In this document: in pieces, positions 45,827 through 54,639 of the stretch
Layout of the letters: every line of letters begins with the position of its first letter
How positions within the stretch are numbered: the first letter of the stretch is position 1
From: CALLPQ01 sp964392325
Lineage (GTDB): Bacteria > Pseudomonadota > Alphaproteobacteria > Caulobacterales > Parvularculaceae
Length of the DNA: 64,000 bases
Assembly: GCA_964392325.1 (NCBI GenBank)
Contig: CAYMPJ010000001.1
Location: forward strand, 62,001 to 126,000
Direction of reading: 5' to 3'
The notes under the pieces: generated by a model
Told to the model about the DNA's origin: nothing
Databases searched by the model: none
The model's input: the letters and a program-made list of their open reading frames with translations, nothing else
Program-made: the position numbers and the translations under genes

Positions 45827-46405
45827 ATGCCAAAATTAGACACTTTTAAGAATGATGTACGCAAAGAACAAATTGCTCTTCTACGTTTCGAGAAACAACT
45901 TGTTGCGATGGCTGAAACACTTGCAGCCGGGGCAGAGACCGCAAAATCAACCGACGAAAAATTAAGCACAAAAGAAGCCTCCAGAGCTTACGCGAAAATG
46001 AAAGTTGCGTTGCAAAAACTGGCGAATGAAACTCAGGACGCACACGATTCTTTAATGAATCGTGCGGTAAAGTCTGGTGGAAGATTTTTGGAATTTGGCG
46101 ATGTCGCTGGTGCAGATGCAACCTTGAACAAAGGGCGGGTTTCTAACTCAGTTAAATCCGCGTTTTTAGCTGATGCTACCCTAAACAAAGGCCGTGTTGC
46201 CAATAATGTGAAATCTGCATTATCGGCAGATGCGACTCTGAATAAGGGGCGCGTTTCCAATAACGTAAAATCGGCGTTATCGGCGGATGCCACCCTAAAT
46301 AAGGGTCGTGTTGCTGATGACGTTAAATCAAATTTAACGGCGGATGCCACCCTGAATAAGGGACGTGTTGCGAGTAAAGTGAAATCGAGTTTGTCCACGT
46401 CATAA
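45827..46405 (+). CDS. tandem-repeat protein with five 19-residue units
   Basis: This 192-residue protein is not one I recognise. Residues 1-85 are helical and charged, with heptad-like spacing (FEKQLVAMAETLAAGAE), suggesting a coiled coil. Residues 96-190 are five repeats of 19 residues, each starting ADATLNKGRV and ending in a variable half such as SNNVKSALS. DNA repeats begin at 46112, 46169, 46226, 46283 and 46340. The invariant first ten residues contrast with drift in the second half, and the codons differ between units. A basic, repeated surface could bind nucleic acid or polymer. There is no signal peptide. Confidence 0.75.
   Translation: MPKLDTFKNDVRKEQIALLRFEKQLVAMAETLAAGAETAKSTDEKLSTKEASRAYAKMKVALQKLANETQDAHDSLMNRAVKSGGRFLEFGDVAGADATLNKGRVSNSVKSAFLADATLNKGRVANNVKSALSADATLNKGRVSNNVKSALSADATLNKGRVADDVKSNLTADATLNKGRVASKVKSSLSTS
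46112..46396 (+). repeat. 57-bp tandem repeat, five units, coding
   Basis: These are five in-frame 57-bp units inside the 45827-46405 gene. Each encodes ADATLNKGRV plus nine more variable residues. Units 2 and 3 are the most alike. Synonymous differences between units (for example in the LNKGRV codons) show that the repeat is not newly expanded. Confidence 0.9.
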
Positions 46406-46425
46406 CTTTTTTCTATTACGCTACC

Positions 46426-46887
46426 TTGTATAGCGTTACTTTATTCTTTGGCTTTAAGTCGAATTACTCTGTTATAAAAAAGGCCTCCATCTTCGTAGTG
46501 TTGATGGCGGCCTTTACTCTTTTGGGCGGTATTCCGGATATGCTCGGGCTATTACCACCAATTGCTTATAAATATTGGGCCCTTCTATGCTCTCTTGTGA
46601 CAGCCAGAATTTTATGGAACCTCTCGGATAGTGGATGGTTCTCGGTTCCCATCTTTTTTATTCAGCTTTGTTTAATATGGGCGCTCCTTTATTGGATTGT
46701 CGCGAGCCCGAACCTGTTGGAGTTTGCACTCATTTATAACAGATTTTACGATCTGATTTTCTTCTTCATCATTGGCACTTCAATTTATAGAATGCGTGCG
46801 CTCAAGAAACGCGCCATCGAGCAAGAGCGTATCATCAAAGCCCATACAATCCCGAACCCTATCAATCCTGCAAATCTGGGAACCTAA
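46426..46887 (+). CDS. hypothetical membrane protein
   Basis: This is a protein of about 153 residues with four hydrophobic helices and a basic C-terminal tail (RMRALKKRAIEQERIIKAH). No family is recognised. The frame opens with TTG at 46426, only 20 nt after the repeat-protein stop; the first ATG is much later (46504), inside the first helix, so the TTG start is more likely. Close spacing suggests co-transcription with the repeat protein. Confidence 0.55.
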   Translation: MYSVTLFFGFKSNYSVIKKASIFVVLMAAFTLLGGIPDMLGLLPPIAYKYWALLCSLVTARILWNLSDSGWFSVPIFFIQLCLIWALLYWIVASPNLLEFALIYNRFYDLIFFFIIGTSIYRMRALKKRAIEQERIIKAHTIPNPINPANLGT

Positions 46888-47002
46888 TCCATTAAAACTT
46901 CATAATAATAACGCGCCGGAAAGCTATTTCCTTGCGCACTAAATTCATGTAGCAGTGAAGAAACATGTATCTTGACCAACTCGCCAATAAGGACACGCAA
47001 CC

Positions 47003-48088
47003 ATGTTCAATTTGAAAACTCTTCTTCTCTCGTCAACCGCTATCCTGCTATCTGCTTGTGGTTCAGGCACGGGGGCAAATGAGGATGCAGCGGCAAATGC
47101 AATCGCTGACAAAGCGGGTGAAATCGCTAAAGAAGCAGACGTTGATCTAGAGATTACCGAGACGTCAGATGCTGAGGCTACGACTGATCCCTCTCCGGAA
47201 GCCGTTGCCAATCTCGCCTTATCAAAAGCCTATCTGGAAGAGAATGCAAAAAAGGAAGGCGTGATCACCCTCGATAATGGCCTTCAATACGAGATGGTTA
47301 AACGGGGAGATGAAACCACCACGCCTCTCGCTCCAGGCGACCTTGTCGAGTTTCACTACACGCTGACAAATATTTATGACGATACGGAAATCACCAGCTC
47401 ACGCGAGCGCCATAATGGTGAGTCGGTCCAGCTACTCTTTGATAATAATATTATCCCCGTGCCTAATAAAATAGCCGAACTTCCTGAAATTCGTGTCGGC
47501 GATAATATCAGGTTTGCAATCCCCAGTGACTTGGCGTTTGGCGAGAGAGGCACACCAGACGGCGAAATTGGCCCCAATCAGGCATGGGAGTTCCAGATTG
47601 AAGTCGAAAAAATCACCGACGCAGAAACATTCCAGGCACAATTGGAAGCAGAGCGAGAAGCGCGGCGCATTGAATTTGAAAAAGTAGCGGAAGAAAATCT
47701 CAAATCCTCCGAGGTATTTTTGACGAAAAATGCCAAACGAAGCGATGTCGTACAAACTGACTCAGGTCTGCAATATCGGGTTATTAGCAGCGGTGAAAAT
47801 TCAGGAAAAAGCCCCGCCGCCACCGACTCGGTTTCGGTTCATTATAAAGGAACATTGAGAGACGGGACCGTATTTGACAGCTCCTATGAGCGCGGTGCTC
47901 CAACATCCTTTCCCCTCAACGGCGTCATTTCCGGTTGGACAGAGGGCCTTCAACTGATGAAACCCGGTGACAAGTTCGAATTTTTCATTCCCTCGGATCT
48001 TGCCTATGGCAAGCGCGGCGGACCGGGCGGTGGCATTGGCCCCAATGAAGCGCTAATTTTTGAAGTTGAACTATTGGAAATCAAATAA
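47003..48088 (+). CDS. lipoprotein with two FKBP-type peptidyl-prolyl isomerase domains
   Basis: This is a 361-residue protein with a signal peptide and lipobox LSAC at about residues 16-19, so it is membrane-anchored. Two FKBP domains follow: one at about 90-205, and one at about 245-361. The second keeps the active pattern SVHYKGTLRDGTVFDSSYERG, ISGWTEGLQLMKPGDKFEFF and the end GIGPNEALIFEVELLEI. The first is degenerate in the VHYxG region (VEFHYTLTNIYDD) and may only bind. They probably fold periplasmic or outer-membrane proteins. AAGGA precedes the ATG. Its stop is 4 nt before the next gene. Confidence 0.9.
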   Translation: MFNLKTLLLSSTAILLSACGSGTGANEDAAANAIADKAGEIAKEADVDLEITETSDAEATTDPSPEAVANLALSKAYLEENAKKEGVITLDNGLQYEMVKRGDETTTPLAPGDLVEFHYTLTNIYDDTEITSSRERHNGESVQLLFDNNIIPVPNKIAELPEIRVGDNIRFAIPSDLAFGERGTPDGEIGPNQAWEFQIEVEKITDAETFQAQLEAEREARRIEFEKVAEENLKSSEVFLTKNAKRSDVVQTDSGLQYRVISSGENSGKSPAATDSVSVHYKGTLRDGTVFDSSYERGAPTSFPLNGVISGWTEGLQLMKPGDKFEFFIPSDLAYGKRGGPGGGIGPNEALIFEVELLEIK

Positions 48089-48092
48089 TTTT

Positions 48093-49265
48093 ATGGCCAG
48101 TTCCAGAAACCAGAACCGCCCCGAATTTGCAACACGCGTGATCCATGCGGGGCAACATCATGACCCGACAACGGGCGCTGTGATGACGCCTATCTATGCA
48201 ACATCAACATACGCGCAGGAAAGCCCGGGAGTTCATAAAGGGTTTGAATATTCCCGCAGCCATAACCCGACCCGCTTTGCTTATGAGCGATGTATTGCCG
48301 ATTTAGAAAATGGCACAAGGGGTTTTGCCTTTGCTTCGGGTATGGCGGCTATTTCAACAACTCTTGAGCTCTTTGATGCAGGGGCGCATGTCATTGCTAT
48401 GGATGATGTCTATGGCGGTACATTCAGGGTTTTTGAAAATGTGCGCAAGCGCACCGCAGGCTTTGAATTTTCCTTTGTGGATATGACAAACCCGCAAAAT
48501 CTCGCTGAGGCCATTAGGCCAGAGACCAAAATGATCTGGATTGAAACACCGACCAATCCAATGCTGAAAGTTGTGGATATTGAAGCCATAGCGAAAATTG
48601 CCCACGATCATGATTTGATTTTAGGGTGCGATAATACTTTTGCCTCTCCCTATTGTCAGCGCCCGCTTGATCTTGGTGCGGATATTGTTATGCATTCTGC
48701 AACAAAATATCTCAACGGTCACTCGGATATGGTTGGCGGTATTCTGGTCACGAAAGATGCCGCCCTTGGCGAGCAGCTGGAATATTTACAAAATGCTGTT
48801 GGCGGGGTTCAAGGACCATTTGATAGTTTTCTGGCTTTGCGCGGTTTAAAAACGCTTTCTTTGCGAATGGAGCGCCACTGTGAAAGCGCAATGGCGCTTA
48901 GCGAGTATCTTACATCCCATCCAGCTATTGACCGTGTTGTTTATCCGGGCCTTAAATCCCACCCCGGCCACGAAATAGCTGCAAGGCAAATGCATGGCTT
49001 TGGCGGCATGGTTACGATTTACCTGAAAGGTGGGTTGGAAGCTTCCAAAAAAATGCTTGAGCGGGTGGAGCTTTTCACACTTGCGGAAAGCCTTGGCGGC
49101 GTTGAAAGCCTTATCGAGCATCCCGGCATTATGACACACGCGTCAATTCCCGTTGAACGCCGGGCAGAACTTGGTGTCGATGATGCGCTGGTGCGCTTAT
49201 CGGTTGGCGTTGAGGCAATCGAGGATTTGCGCAAAGATCTCAATCAATCCCTACAGGGATTATAA
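48093..49265 (+). CDS. cystathionine gamma-lyase/gamma-synthase family enzyme
   Basis: This is a 390-residue PLP enzyme of trans-sulfuration. FEYSRSHNPTRFAYERCIA is the substrate/cofactor loop, ASGMAAISTTLELF binds the PLP phosphate, and the Schiff-base lysine is in HSATKYLNGHSDMVGG. The length and absence of the long MetY insertion point to cystathionine gamma-lyase or gamma-synthase; sequence alone does not separate them. The ATG at 48093 lies 4 nt after the FKBP stop, so the two are probably co-transcribed. It is a second Cys/Met PLP enzyme besides the MetY-like one at 16.3 kb. Confidence 0.92.
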   Translation: MASSRNQNRPEFATRVIHAGQHHDPTTGAVMTPIYATSTYAQESPGVHKGFEYSRSHNPTRFAYERCIADLENGTRGFAFASGMAAISTTLELFDAGAHVIAMDDVYGGTFRVFENVRKRTAGFEFSFVDMTNPQNLAEAIRPETKMIWIETPTNPMLKVVDIEAIAKIAHDHDLILGCDNTFASPYCQRPLDLGADIVMHSATKYLNGHSDMVGGILVTKDAALGEQLEYLQNAVGGVQGPFDSFLALRGLKTLSLRMERHCESAMALSEYLTSHPAIDRVVYPGLKSHPGHEIAARQMHGFGGMVTIYLKGGLEASKKMLERVELFTLAESLGGVESLIEHPGIMTHASIPVERRAELGVDDALVRLSVGVEAIEDLRKDLNQSLQGL

Positions 49266-49285
49266 ATCAACGGCAGATTAAGCAG

Positions 49286-49323
49286 TAAAGGCTAAGCCAG
49301 ACTTTCTTCGAGTTTAGCCTTTA
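49286..49323. terminator. inverted repeat at the CGL/alaS convergence
   Basis: TAAAGGCTAA (49286-49295) and TTAGCCTTTA (49314-49323) form a perfect 10-bp inverted repeat that spans the alaS stop codon and lies 21 nt after the stop of the + strand gene. There is only a short T run. It could end transcription from both sides. Confidence 0.45.
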
Positions 49324-52030
49324 TTGAATTTAATGCATCTTCTGCCTTTGTCGCATCAGGCCCACCGGCCTGCGCCATATCGGGGCGCCCGCCCCCGCCT
49401 TTACCGCCCATCGCAGCTGCGCCCACACGCACCAGATCAACCGCGCTCACCCGGGCAGTCAAATCATCGCTGACCCCAATAGCAAGCGCCGCCTTTCCAT
49501 CATTAATGCTAATAAATGTGACGATACCGGATTTTATTTGCGCTTTAGACTGATCAACAAGACTGCGCAAATCTTTAGCATCCACGCCGTCCAGAATGCG
49601 GCCCAGATAGTTGACGCCATTGATAGCGATAGCTGAATTGGCACCGTCACCATTGCCAGCCATTGCTCCATTTGCCTCGCCCGCCAAAGCGCCGCCGCCG
49701 AGTGCCAGTTTTTTCTTGGCTTCACTCAAATCACGCTCTAATTGTTTGCGCTCTTTTAATAGCGAACTCACACGATCGGCTAATTCCAGCGGTGATGTTT
49801 TCAAACTATCTGCTGCGCGCCGTGCCGACTGCGCATGATTTTCAAGCCAGATCCTCGCTGCCTCACCGGTCGTGGCCTCAACGCGGCGAACACCCGATGC
49901 AACCGCCCCTTCACTGATGATTTTAAAAAGGGCAATATCGCCGATGCGCTGCACATGAGTGCCCCCGCACAATTCCACAGAATAAGCTTTGGCTTGATTT
50001 TCTTTTACGTCCCCACTTACAGGTATGCCTTCCGGTACTGAGCCCATCGACAACACCCGAACATCTTCATCATATTTCTCACCAAACAAGGCTATGGCAC
50101 CTGAGTCTACCGCATCATCATAAGACATGATTTTTGTGACCGCTTCGCTATTCTGGCGTATGACGGTATTTACCTGTGCATCAATTTGCGCCAACTCGTC
50201 TTCGCTTAGAGCTTGAGGATGAGAAAAATCAAACCGCAATCTTTCATGGGTAACAAGGGAGCCCTTTTGCGCGACGTGATCGCCTAAAATATTGCGTAAA
50301 GCCGCATGAAGAAGGTGTGTTGCAGAGTGATTTGCACGGGTTTGATCTCTTCGCGATTTATCAATCTTTAAGCTGACCGTCTGGCCCGTTTTCAAAACGC
50401 CTTTTTTGATCTTACCGATATGGGCATGAATGGTGCTTGCGCGTTTTTTCACATCCGAGATATTTATCGAAAGCCCGTCATCATCAATTATCGTACCGCT
50501 ATCACCCGCCTGACCGCCGGACTCTGCGTAAAATGGTGTTTGATTAACGACAAGTTCAATTTCATCACCCGCTTTTGCGCTATCGACCAGTTCAGAATTT
50601 TTATAAATGGCTGTAACGACCCCTTGGCCAATATCGCTCGTATATCCCAAAAACTCTGTGCCACCATTTTTTTCGCGTAAATCAAACCATAAAGCTTCTG
50701 TTGCGCTATCGCCTGATCCGGACCAGGCCGCACGGGCAGCTTGCTTTTGGGCCGCCATCGCATCTTCAAAACCTGAGACATCGACGCTTCGTCCTTCACG
50801 GCGCAGAGCATCCTGGGTTAAATCCAGTGGAAACCCGTATGTATCATAGAGCTTGAATGCAGCGGTCCCCGGTAGGGCTTCATCCTTGCCAAGCTTCTCT
50901 GTTTCCATAGTGAGCAATTTCATACCGCGATCGAGAAGTCCGTGGAATTTTTCTTCCTCACTTTGTAATGTTTGGCCCATTAAGGATTGTGCACGAATTA
51001 ATTCCGGAAAAGCCGCGCCCATCTCGTCGACAAGTACCGGCGCAAGACGTGCGAGCAATGGATCGCGCGCACCAAGCCCATGGGCATAGCGCATCGCACG
51101 GCGCATAATCCGGCGCAGAACATAACCGCGCCCTTCATTGGAGGGCGTCACACCATCAGCAATCAAGAAACAGGAAGCGCGCAAGTGATCTGCAATCACA
51201 CGGTGCGCCGGCGCATCGTCGCCTTGTGCTTTGCGACCCGTTAACTCAACACTGGCATTTATTAATGTCTGGAACAAATCCACATCATAATTATCATGAA
51301 CCCCTTGCATAACGGCGGCAATGCGCTCCAATCCCATGCCTGTATCAATCGAGGGTTTTGGTAGTTCGATCTGATCACCATTGGCGTGACGCTCAAATTG
51401 CATAAAGACGAGATTCCATATCTCGATAAAGCGATCCCCATCTTCATCGGGAGAACCAGGGGGACCGCCCGGTATATGATCCCCATGATCGAAAAATATC
51501 TCCGAGCATGGGCCGCATGGGCCGGTATCTCCCATTGCCCAAAAATTATCATTGGTTGCGATACGGATTATGCGCCGTTCATCAAGTCCGGCAATTTTTC
51601 GCCAAAGTTCGAAAGCTTCATCATCGGTATGATAAATCGTAACGAGGAGTTTTTCCTCAGGCAGACCAAATTCCTTGGTAATCAGGCTCCAGGCTGCATT
51701 GATTGCATTTTCTTTAAAATAGTCGCCAAAAGAAAAATTGCCGAGCATTTCAAAAAATGTGTGGTGACGGGCGGTGTAACCGACATTATCAAGATCATTG
51801 TGCTTGCCGCCTGCCCGGACACATTTTTGCGACGTAGCAGCGCGCTGATAATCGCGGGCTTCCAGTCCGGTAAAGACGTTTTTAAACGGGACCATTCCCG
51901 CATTTACAAACATCAAAGTCGGATCATTTTGCGGCACCAAGGGCGCTGAAGGCACAACCGTATGAGCACCAGCGTTATGGTTAGCAAAAAAGTCCAAAAA
52001 TCCGGATCTAATATCTTTAAGTGACGTCAT
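49292..52030 (-). CDS. alaS: alanyl-tRNA synthetase
   Basis: AlaS charges tRNA-Ala. The 912-residue protein has the class II catalytic start (HNAGAHTVVPSAPLVPQNDP in part, KCVRAGGKHNDLDNVG), the editing domain zinc site (HSATHLLHAALR and ELCGGTHVQRIGDIALF) and the C-terminal DHHA1 domain ending GGKGGGGRPDMAQAGG. The start ATG at 52030 has AGG 5 nt upstream. It lies downstream of recA on the same strand, the usual alphaproteobacterial order, but with a VOC gene between them. Confidence 0.97.
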   Translation of the reverse strand: MTSLKDIRSGFLDFFANHNAGAHTVVPSAPLVPQNDPTLMFVNAGMVPFKNVFTGLEARDYQRAATSQKCVRAGGKHNDLDNVGYTARHHTFFEMLGNFSFGDYFKENAINAAWSLITKEFGLPEEKLLVTIYHTDDEAFELWRKIAGLDERRIIRIATNDNFWAMGDTGPCGPCSEIFFDHGDHIPGGPPGSPDEDGDRFIEIWNLVFMQFERHANGDQIELPKPSIDTGMGLERIAAVMQGVHDNYDVDLFQTLINASVELTGRKAQGDDAPAHRVIADHLRASCFLIADGVTPSNEGRGYVLRRIMRRAMRYAHGLGARDPLLARLAPVLVDEMGAAFPELIRAQSLMGQTLQSEEEKFHGLLDRGMKLLTMETEKLGKDEALPGTAAFKLYDTYGFPLDLTQDALRREGRSVDVSGFEDAMAAQKQAARAAWSGSGDSATEALWFDLREKNGGTEFLGYTSDIGQGVVTAIYKNSELVDSAKAGDEIELVVNQTPFYAESGGQAGDSGTIIDDDGLSINISDVKKRASTIHAHIGKIKKGVLKTGQTVSLKIDKSRRDQTRANHSATHLLHAALRNILGDHVAQKGSLVTHERLRFDFSHPQALSEDELAQIDAQVNTVIRQNSEAVTKIMSYDDAVDSGAIALFGEKYDEDVRVLSMGSVPEGIPVSGDVKENQAKAYSVELCGGTHVQRIGDIALFKIISEGAVASGVRRVEATTGEAARIWLENHAQSARRAADSLKTSPLELADRVSSLLKERKQLERDLSEAKKKLALGGGALAGEANGAMAGNGDGANSAIAINGVNYLGRILDGVDAKDLRSLVDQSKAQIKSGIVTFISINDGKAALAIGVSDDLTARVSAVDLVRVGAAAMGGKGGGGRPDMAQAGGPDATKAEDALNSIKAKLEESLA

Positions 52031-52163
52031 CAAGCCTGCCCATAGAAGTTCACAGTGGGAGAAGTGTTTTACGCAAAAACCTGCGCATTGGCTCTTTTCT
52101 TTATAAGACTATTGGCTTGAAGACAAATTTTTCACGGCGATTCCCGCACTTTTCGTTAGGAAA

Positions 52164-52541
52164 TTAGTCAGTAACTTTCATACAAAAAGTATTTAATTTA
52201 TTACCATCCAGGTCCCGAAAATAGGCTGCATAAAATCTGCCGCCCCGTACTCCCGGCGCGCCCTCATCGCTACCGCCTAGCTCCAGCGCTTTGTTATAGA
52301 TTTGATCTACCATTGCTTCGCTATCGGCCTTGAGGGCAATCATCCCTCCATTGCCAACTGTTGCCGGATTACCGTCAAAGGGCTTGATGATTGAAAAACC
52401 GGGCGCATTCATATCGGTTCCCCAGGCGATAAAAGTCTCGTCTTCCATCATCCTTTTCGCGCCGAATATCGCCATCAGGCCATCATAAAATTGCGCAGCC
52501 TTTGCAACATTATTTGTGCCAAGTGTTATATATCCTATCAT
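52164..52541 (-). CDS. VOC-superfamily (glyoxalase-like) protein
   Basis: This is a 125-residue vicinal-oxygen-chelate protein. It begins IGYITLGTNNVAKAAQFYDG, and has FAAYFRDLDGNKL-like ending (YAAYFRDLDGNKLNTFCMK). The metal ligands of true glyoxalase I are only partly evident. The enzyme could act on aldehydes, antibiotics or aromatic substrates; no specific role can be assigned. GGGAG precedes the ATG. It separates recA from alaS, which are often adjacent in related genomes. Confidence 0.85.
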   Translation of the reverse strand: MIGYITLGTNNVAKAAQFYDGLMAIFGAKRMMEDETFIAWGTDMNAPGFSIIKPFDGNPATVGNGGMIALKADSEAMVDQIYNKALELGGSDEGAPGVRGGRFYAAYFRDLDGNKLNTFCMKVTD

Positions 52542-52698
52542 ATCGCGCTCCCTTCAATGTTAGGAAAGACAAGAGCCACCCGCTTTTTAATAGTCTGTGC
52601 AAATGGCTCTATATCTTATTGATCGCGCTTCATTTATGGGTAACCCTAATCAGTGATCCCCAAAACGCTCCTGTTTTTGGATAAATGACACAGGTCAT

Positions 52699-53784
52699 TT
52701 ATGCCTCGATAGCATCATCCTCTTCACTTGCACCGGCGGGGTCACCGATCAACAATTCCTCGGCTATCAGGCCAGCATTTGCGCGAATTGTGCGTTCTAT
52801 CTCGTCAGCAACTTCCGGGTTGTCCCTTAGGAATTTCTTGGCATTTTCACGCCCCTGCCCCAAACGTTCGCCTTTATAGGAAAACCAGGATCCCGATTTT
52901 TCCACCACATCTGCTTTTACCCCCAAATCAACCAATTCTCCTGTTTTGGAGATGCCCTCCCCATACATAATGTCAAATTCAACTTGCTTGAAGGGCGGTG
53001 CCACCTTGTTTTTAACAACCTTGACCCGGGTTTGGTTACCAACCACCTCGTCTTGACTTTTGATTGCGCCAATACGGCGAATATCAAGGCGTACCGAGGA
53101 ATAAAATTTCAGGGCATTCCCGCCGGTCGTGGTTTCAGGTGACCCAAACATCACCCCGATTTTCATCCGTATCTGGTTTATGAATAAGACCATGCAATTG
53201 GATTTTGAAATCGAAGCGGTTAGCTTTCGTAATGCCTGGCTCATCAAACGGGCTTGCAATCCGGGTAAACTATCACCCATATCGCCTTCGAGTTCAGCTC
53301 GCGGTGTTAACGCGGCAACACTATCGATAATCAGGAAATCTACGGCACCAGAGCGCACCAATGTATCGGTAATTTCTAAAGCCTGCTCACCCGTATCGGG
53401 TTGTGAGATCAACAGATCATCCAGATTAACGCCCAGTTTCTGGGCATAAACCGGGTCCAACGCATGTTCTGCATCGATGAACGCCGCAACGCCGCCGCTC
53501 TTTTGAACCTCTGCCGCGCATTGTAGGGCGAGTGTGGTCTTGCCTGAGCTCTCTGGCCCATAAACCTCAATGACCCGGCCTTTGGGAAGTCCCCCAATGC
53601 CAAGCGCGATATCCAATCCCAATGAGCCTGTTGAGTAGGCCTCAATATCGATAACATTGCGATCCCCAAGTCGCATGAGCGAGCCTTTCCCAAAAGCTTT
53701 GTCTATTTGAGATATTGCCGCCTCTAGGGCCTTTGATCTGTCCACACCATCTTCCTCTACTACCCGTAAGTTCTGTCGTGCCAT
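52699..53784 (-). CDS. recA: recombinase RecA
   Basis: RecA forms filaments on single-stranded DNA, drives strand exchange and triggers LexA cleavage. The protein (361 residues from ATG 53784, GGAG 8 nt upstream) shows Walker A GPESSGKTT, the MAW motif equivalent, loop L1/L2 region (FINQIRMKIGVMFGSPETTT in part) and the SRLD-type SVRLDIRRIGAIK segment. The acidic C-terminus is normal. A longer in-frame start at 53826 is not supported by a ribosome-binding site. Expression is probably under LexA control, given the repeats upstream. Confidence 0.98.
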   Translation of the reverse strand: MARQNLRVVEEDGVDRSKALEAAISQIDKAFGKGSLMRLGDRNVIDIEAYSTGSLGLDIALGIGGLPKGRVIEVYGPESSGKTTLALQCAAEVQKSGGVAAFIDAEHALDPVYAQKLGVNLDDLLISQPDTGEQALEITDTLVRSGAVDFLIIDSVAALTPRAELEGDMGDSLPGLQARLMSQALRKLTASISKSNCMVLFINQIRMKIGVMFGSPETTTGGNALKFYSSVRLDIRRIGAIKSQDEVVGNQTRVKVVKNKVAPPFKQVEFDIMYGEGISKTGELVDLGVKADVVEKSGSWFSYKGERLGQGRENAKKFLRDNPEVADEIERTIRANAGLIAEELLIGDPAGASEEDDAIEA

Positions 53785-53836
53785 TTGCCTATCTCCGTTG
53801 TTGTACCGCCATTGGGGCTGTGTCAATCATATCGGC

Positions 53837-53919
53837 TTTGTACACTTTATGTTCCTATTTTGCAAGAGCACTAACATATTGAAAAATAACAATTAAAAAG
53901 AAATGTTCTAATCATGTTC
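53837..53919 (-). promoter_or_regulatory. putative recA promoter with two LexA-type boxes
   Basis: Read toward recA, GAAC-N7-GAAC (53919-53905) is an exact match to the alphaproteobacterial LexA box. A second, near-match GAAC-N7-GTAC (53854-53840) overlaps the -10 element of a candidate promoter with -35 TTGCAA (53865-53860), a 17-nt spacer and -10 TACAAA (53842-53837). The second box is placed to block RNA polymerase. Confidence 0.65.
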
Positions 53920-53999
53920 CGATTTTTAGCCACACTGTTGCGGAACTCAAACATCATGCCCATAGGGGTGATTCCCCGAACAGCGCCCCAAAATAGGCC

Positions 54000-54413
54000 C
54001 TATGTAAACAACAAGGTCGCCTTGTAAATCAACCACACGGACATAACGATCCCTGATAAATAGGTCCCCAGAGCGCCAACAAATTTCATCCAGTTTGCAG
54101 CATAAATCGACTCGCTCGCCAAAACACCCACCGCATGAAGATAGCGAAATCCAACTGCCGCCAGCATCACCCCGGATAAGAAGATAGAGGGCAATGGCGA
54201 GCGCAGTCCCAGTGCTAAAATCATCAATGCGAGCATCGGCGCATATTCTATGCAATTGCCGTGAGCGCGCATGGCTTTGCACAGTGCACTTTTTGGATCT
54301 GCTTCAGCTTCGTGCTGGGTCAACACCACGGATTTGCGCTTCATCGAAACATTGAAACCCAACAGAGAAATCAATAACCCCAAAAGCCCGACAGACAATA
54401 ATGCAATCGCCAT
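54000..54413 (-). CDS. MAPEG family membrane protein
   Basis: This is a 137-residue four-helix membrane protein of the MAPEG family (membrane-associated eicosanoid/glutathione metabolism). The signature is MRAHGNCIEYAPMLALMILA, where the Arg and Glu are part of the glutathione-binding site. The ATG at 54413 has AAGGGG upstream. In bacteria these proteins are often of unknown function; glutathione S-transferase activity is possible. Confidence 0.88.
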   Translation of the reverse strand: MAIALLSVGLLGLLISLLGFNVSMKRKSVVLTQHEAEADPKSALCKAMRAHGNCIEYAPMLALMILALGLRSPLPSIFLSGVMLAAVGFRYLHAVGVLASESIYAANWMKFVGALGTYLSGIVMSVWLIYKATLLFT

Positions 54414-54639
54414 AAGAAATACCCCTTAAATATTTAAACTCCAGTTCGAGTTGGAAACTATGGTGTTCCGCCAGAAGATGCAATCACGGCCATCATGGTC
54501 TCGTCAACCTGTCTTGAAAAACATAGCGGGGTTTTTGAGATCATTGAACCATAGACGAACAAATGACCGGCACTATTTTGCCATATTGGCGCATTAACAA
54601 AAGAAAATCGGGAATTGTATTTAAGCGTGGAGGAAGACG

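Noticed and set aside
46112..46396. CRISPR-like array
   Set aside because: The 57-bp units are contiguous and in frame with no unique spacers; they encode a protein repeat.
46033..46398. Antisense frame of 121 codons through the tandem repeats
   Set aside because: It mirrors the 57-bp repeats of the + strand gene, has no ribosome-binding site, and the + strand frame has the promoter and natural composition.
51386..51949. 187-codon + strand frame
   Set aside because: It lies entirely inside alaS, whose conserved motifs prove the - strand frame.
52659..52679. recA terminator
   Set aside because: CCAAAA/TTTTGG forms a weak stem, but there is no T run in the recA direction.
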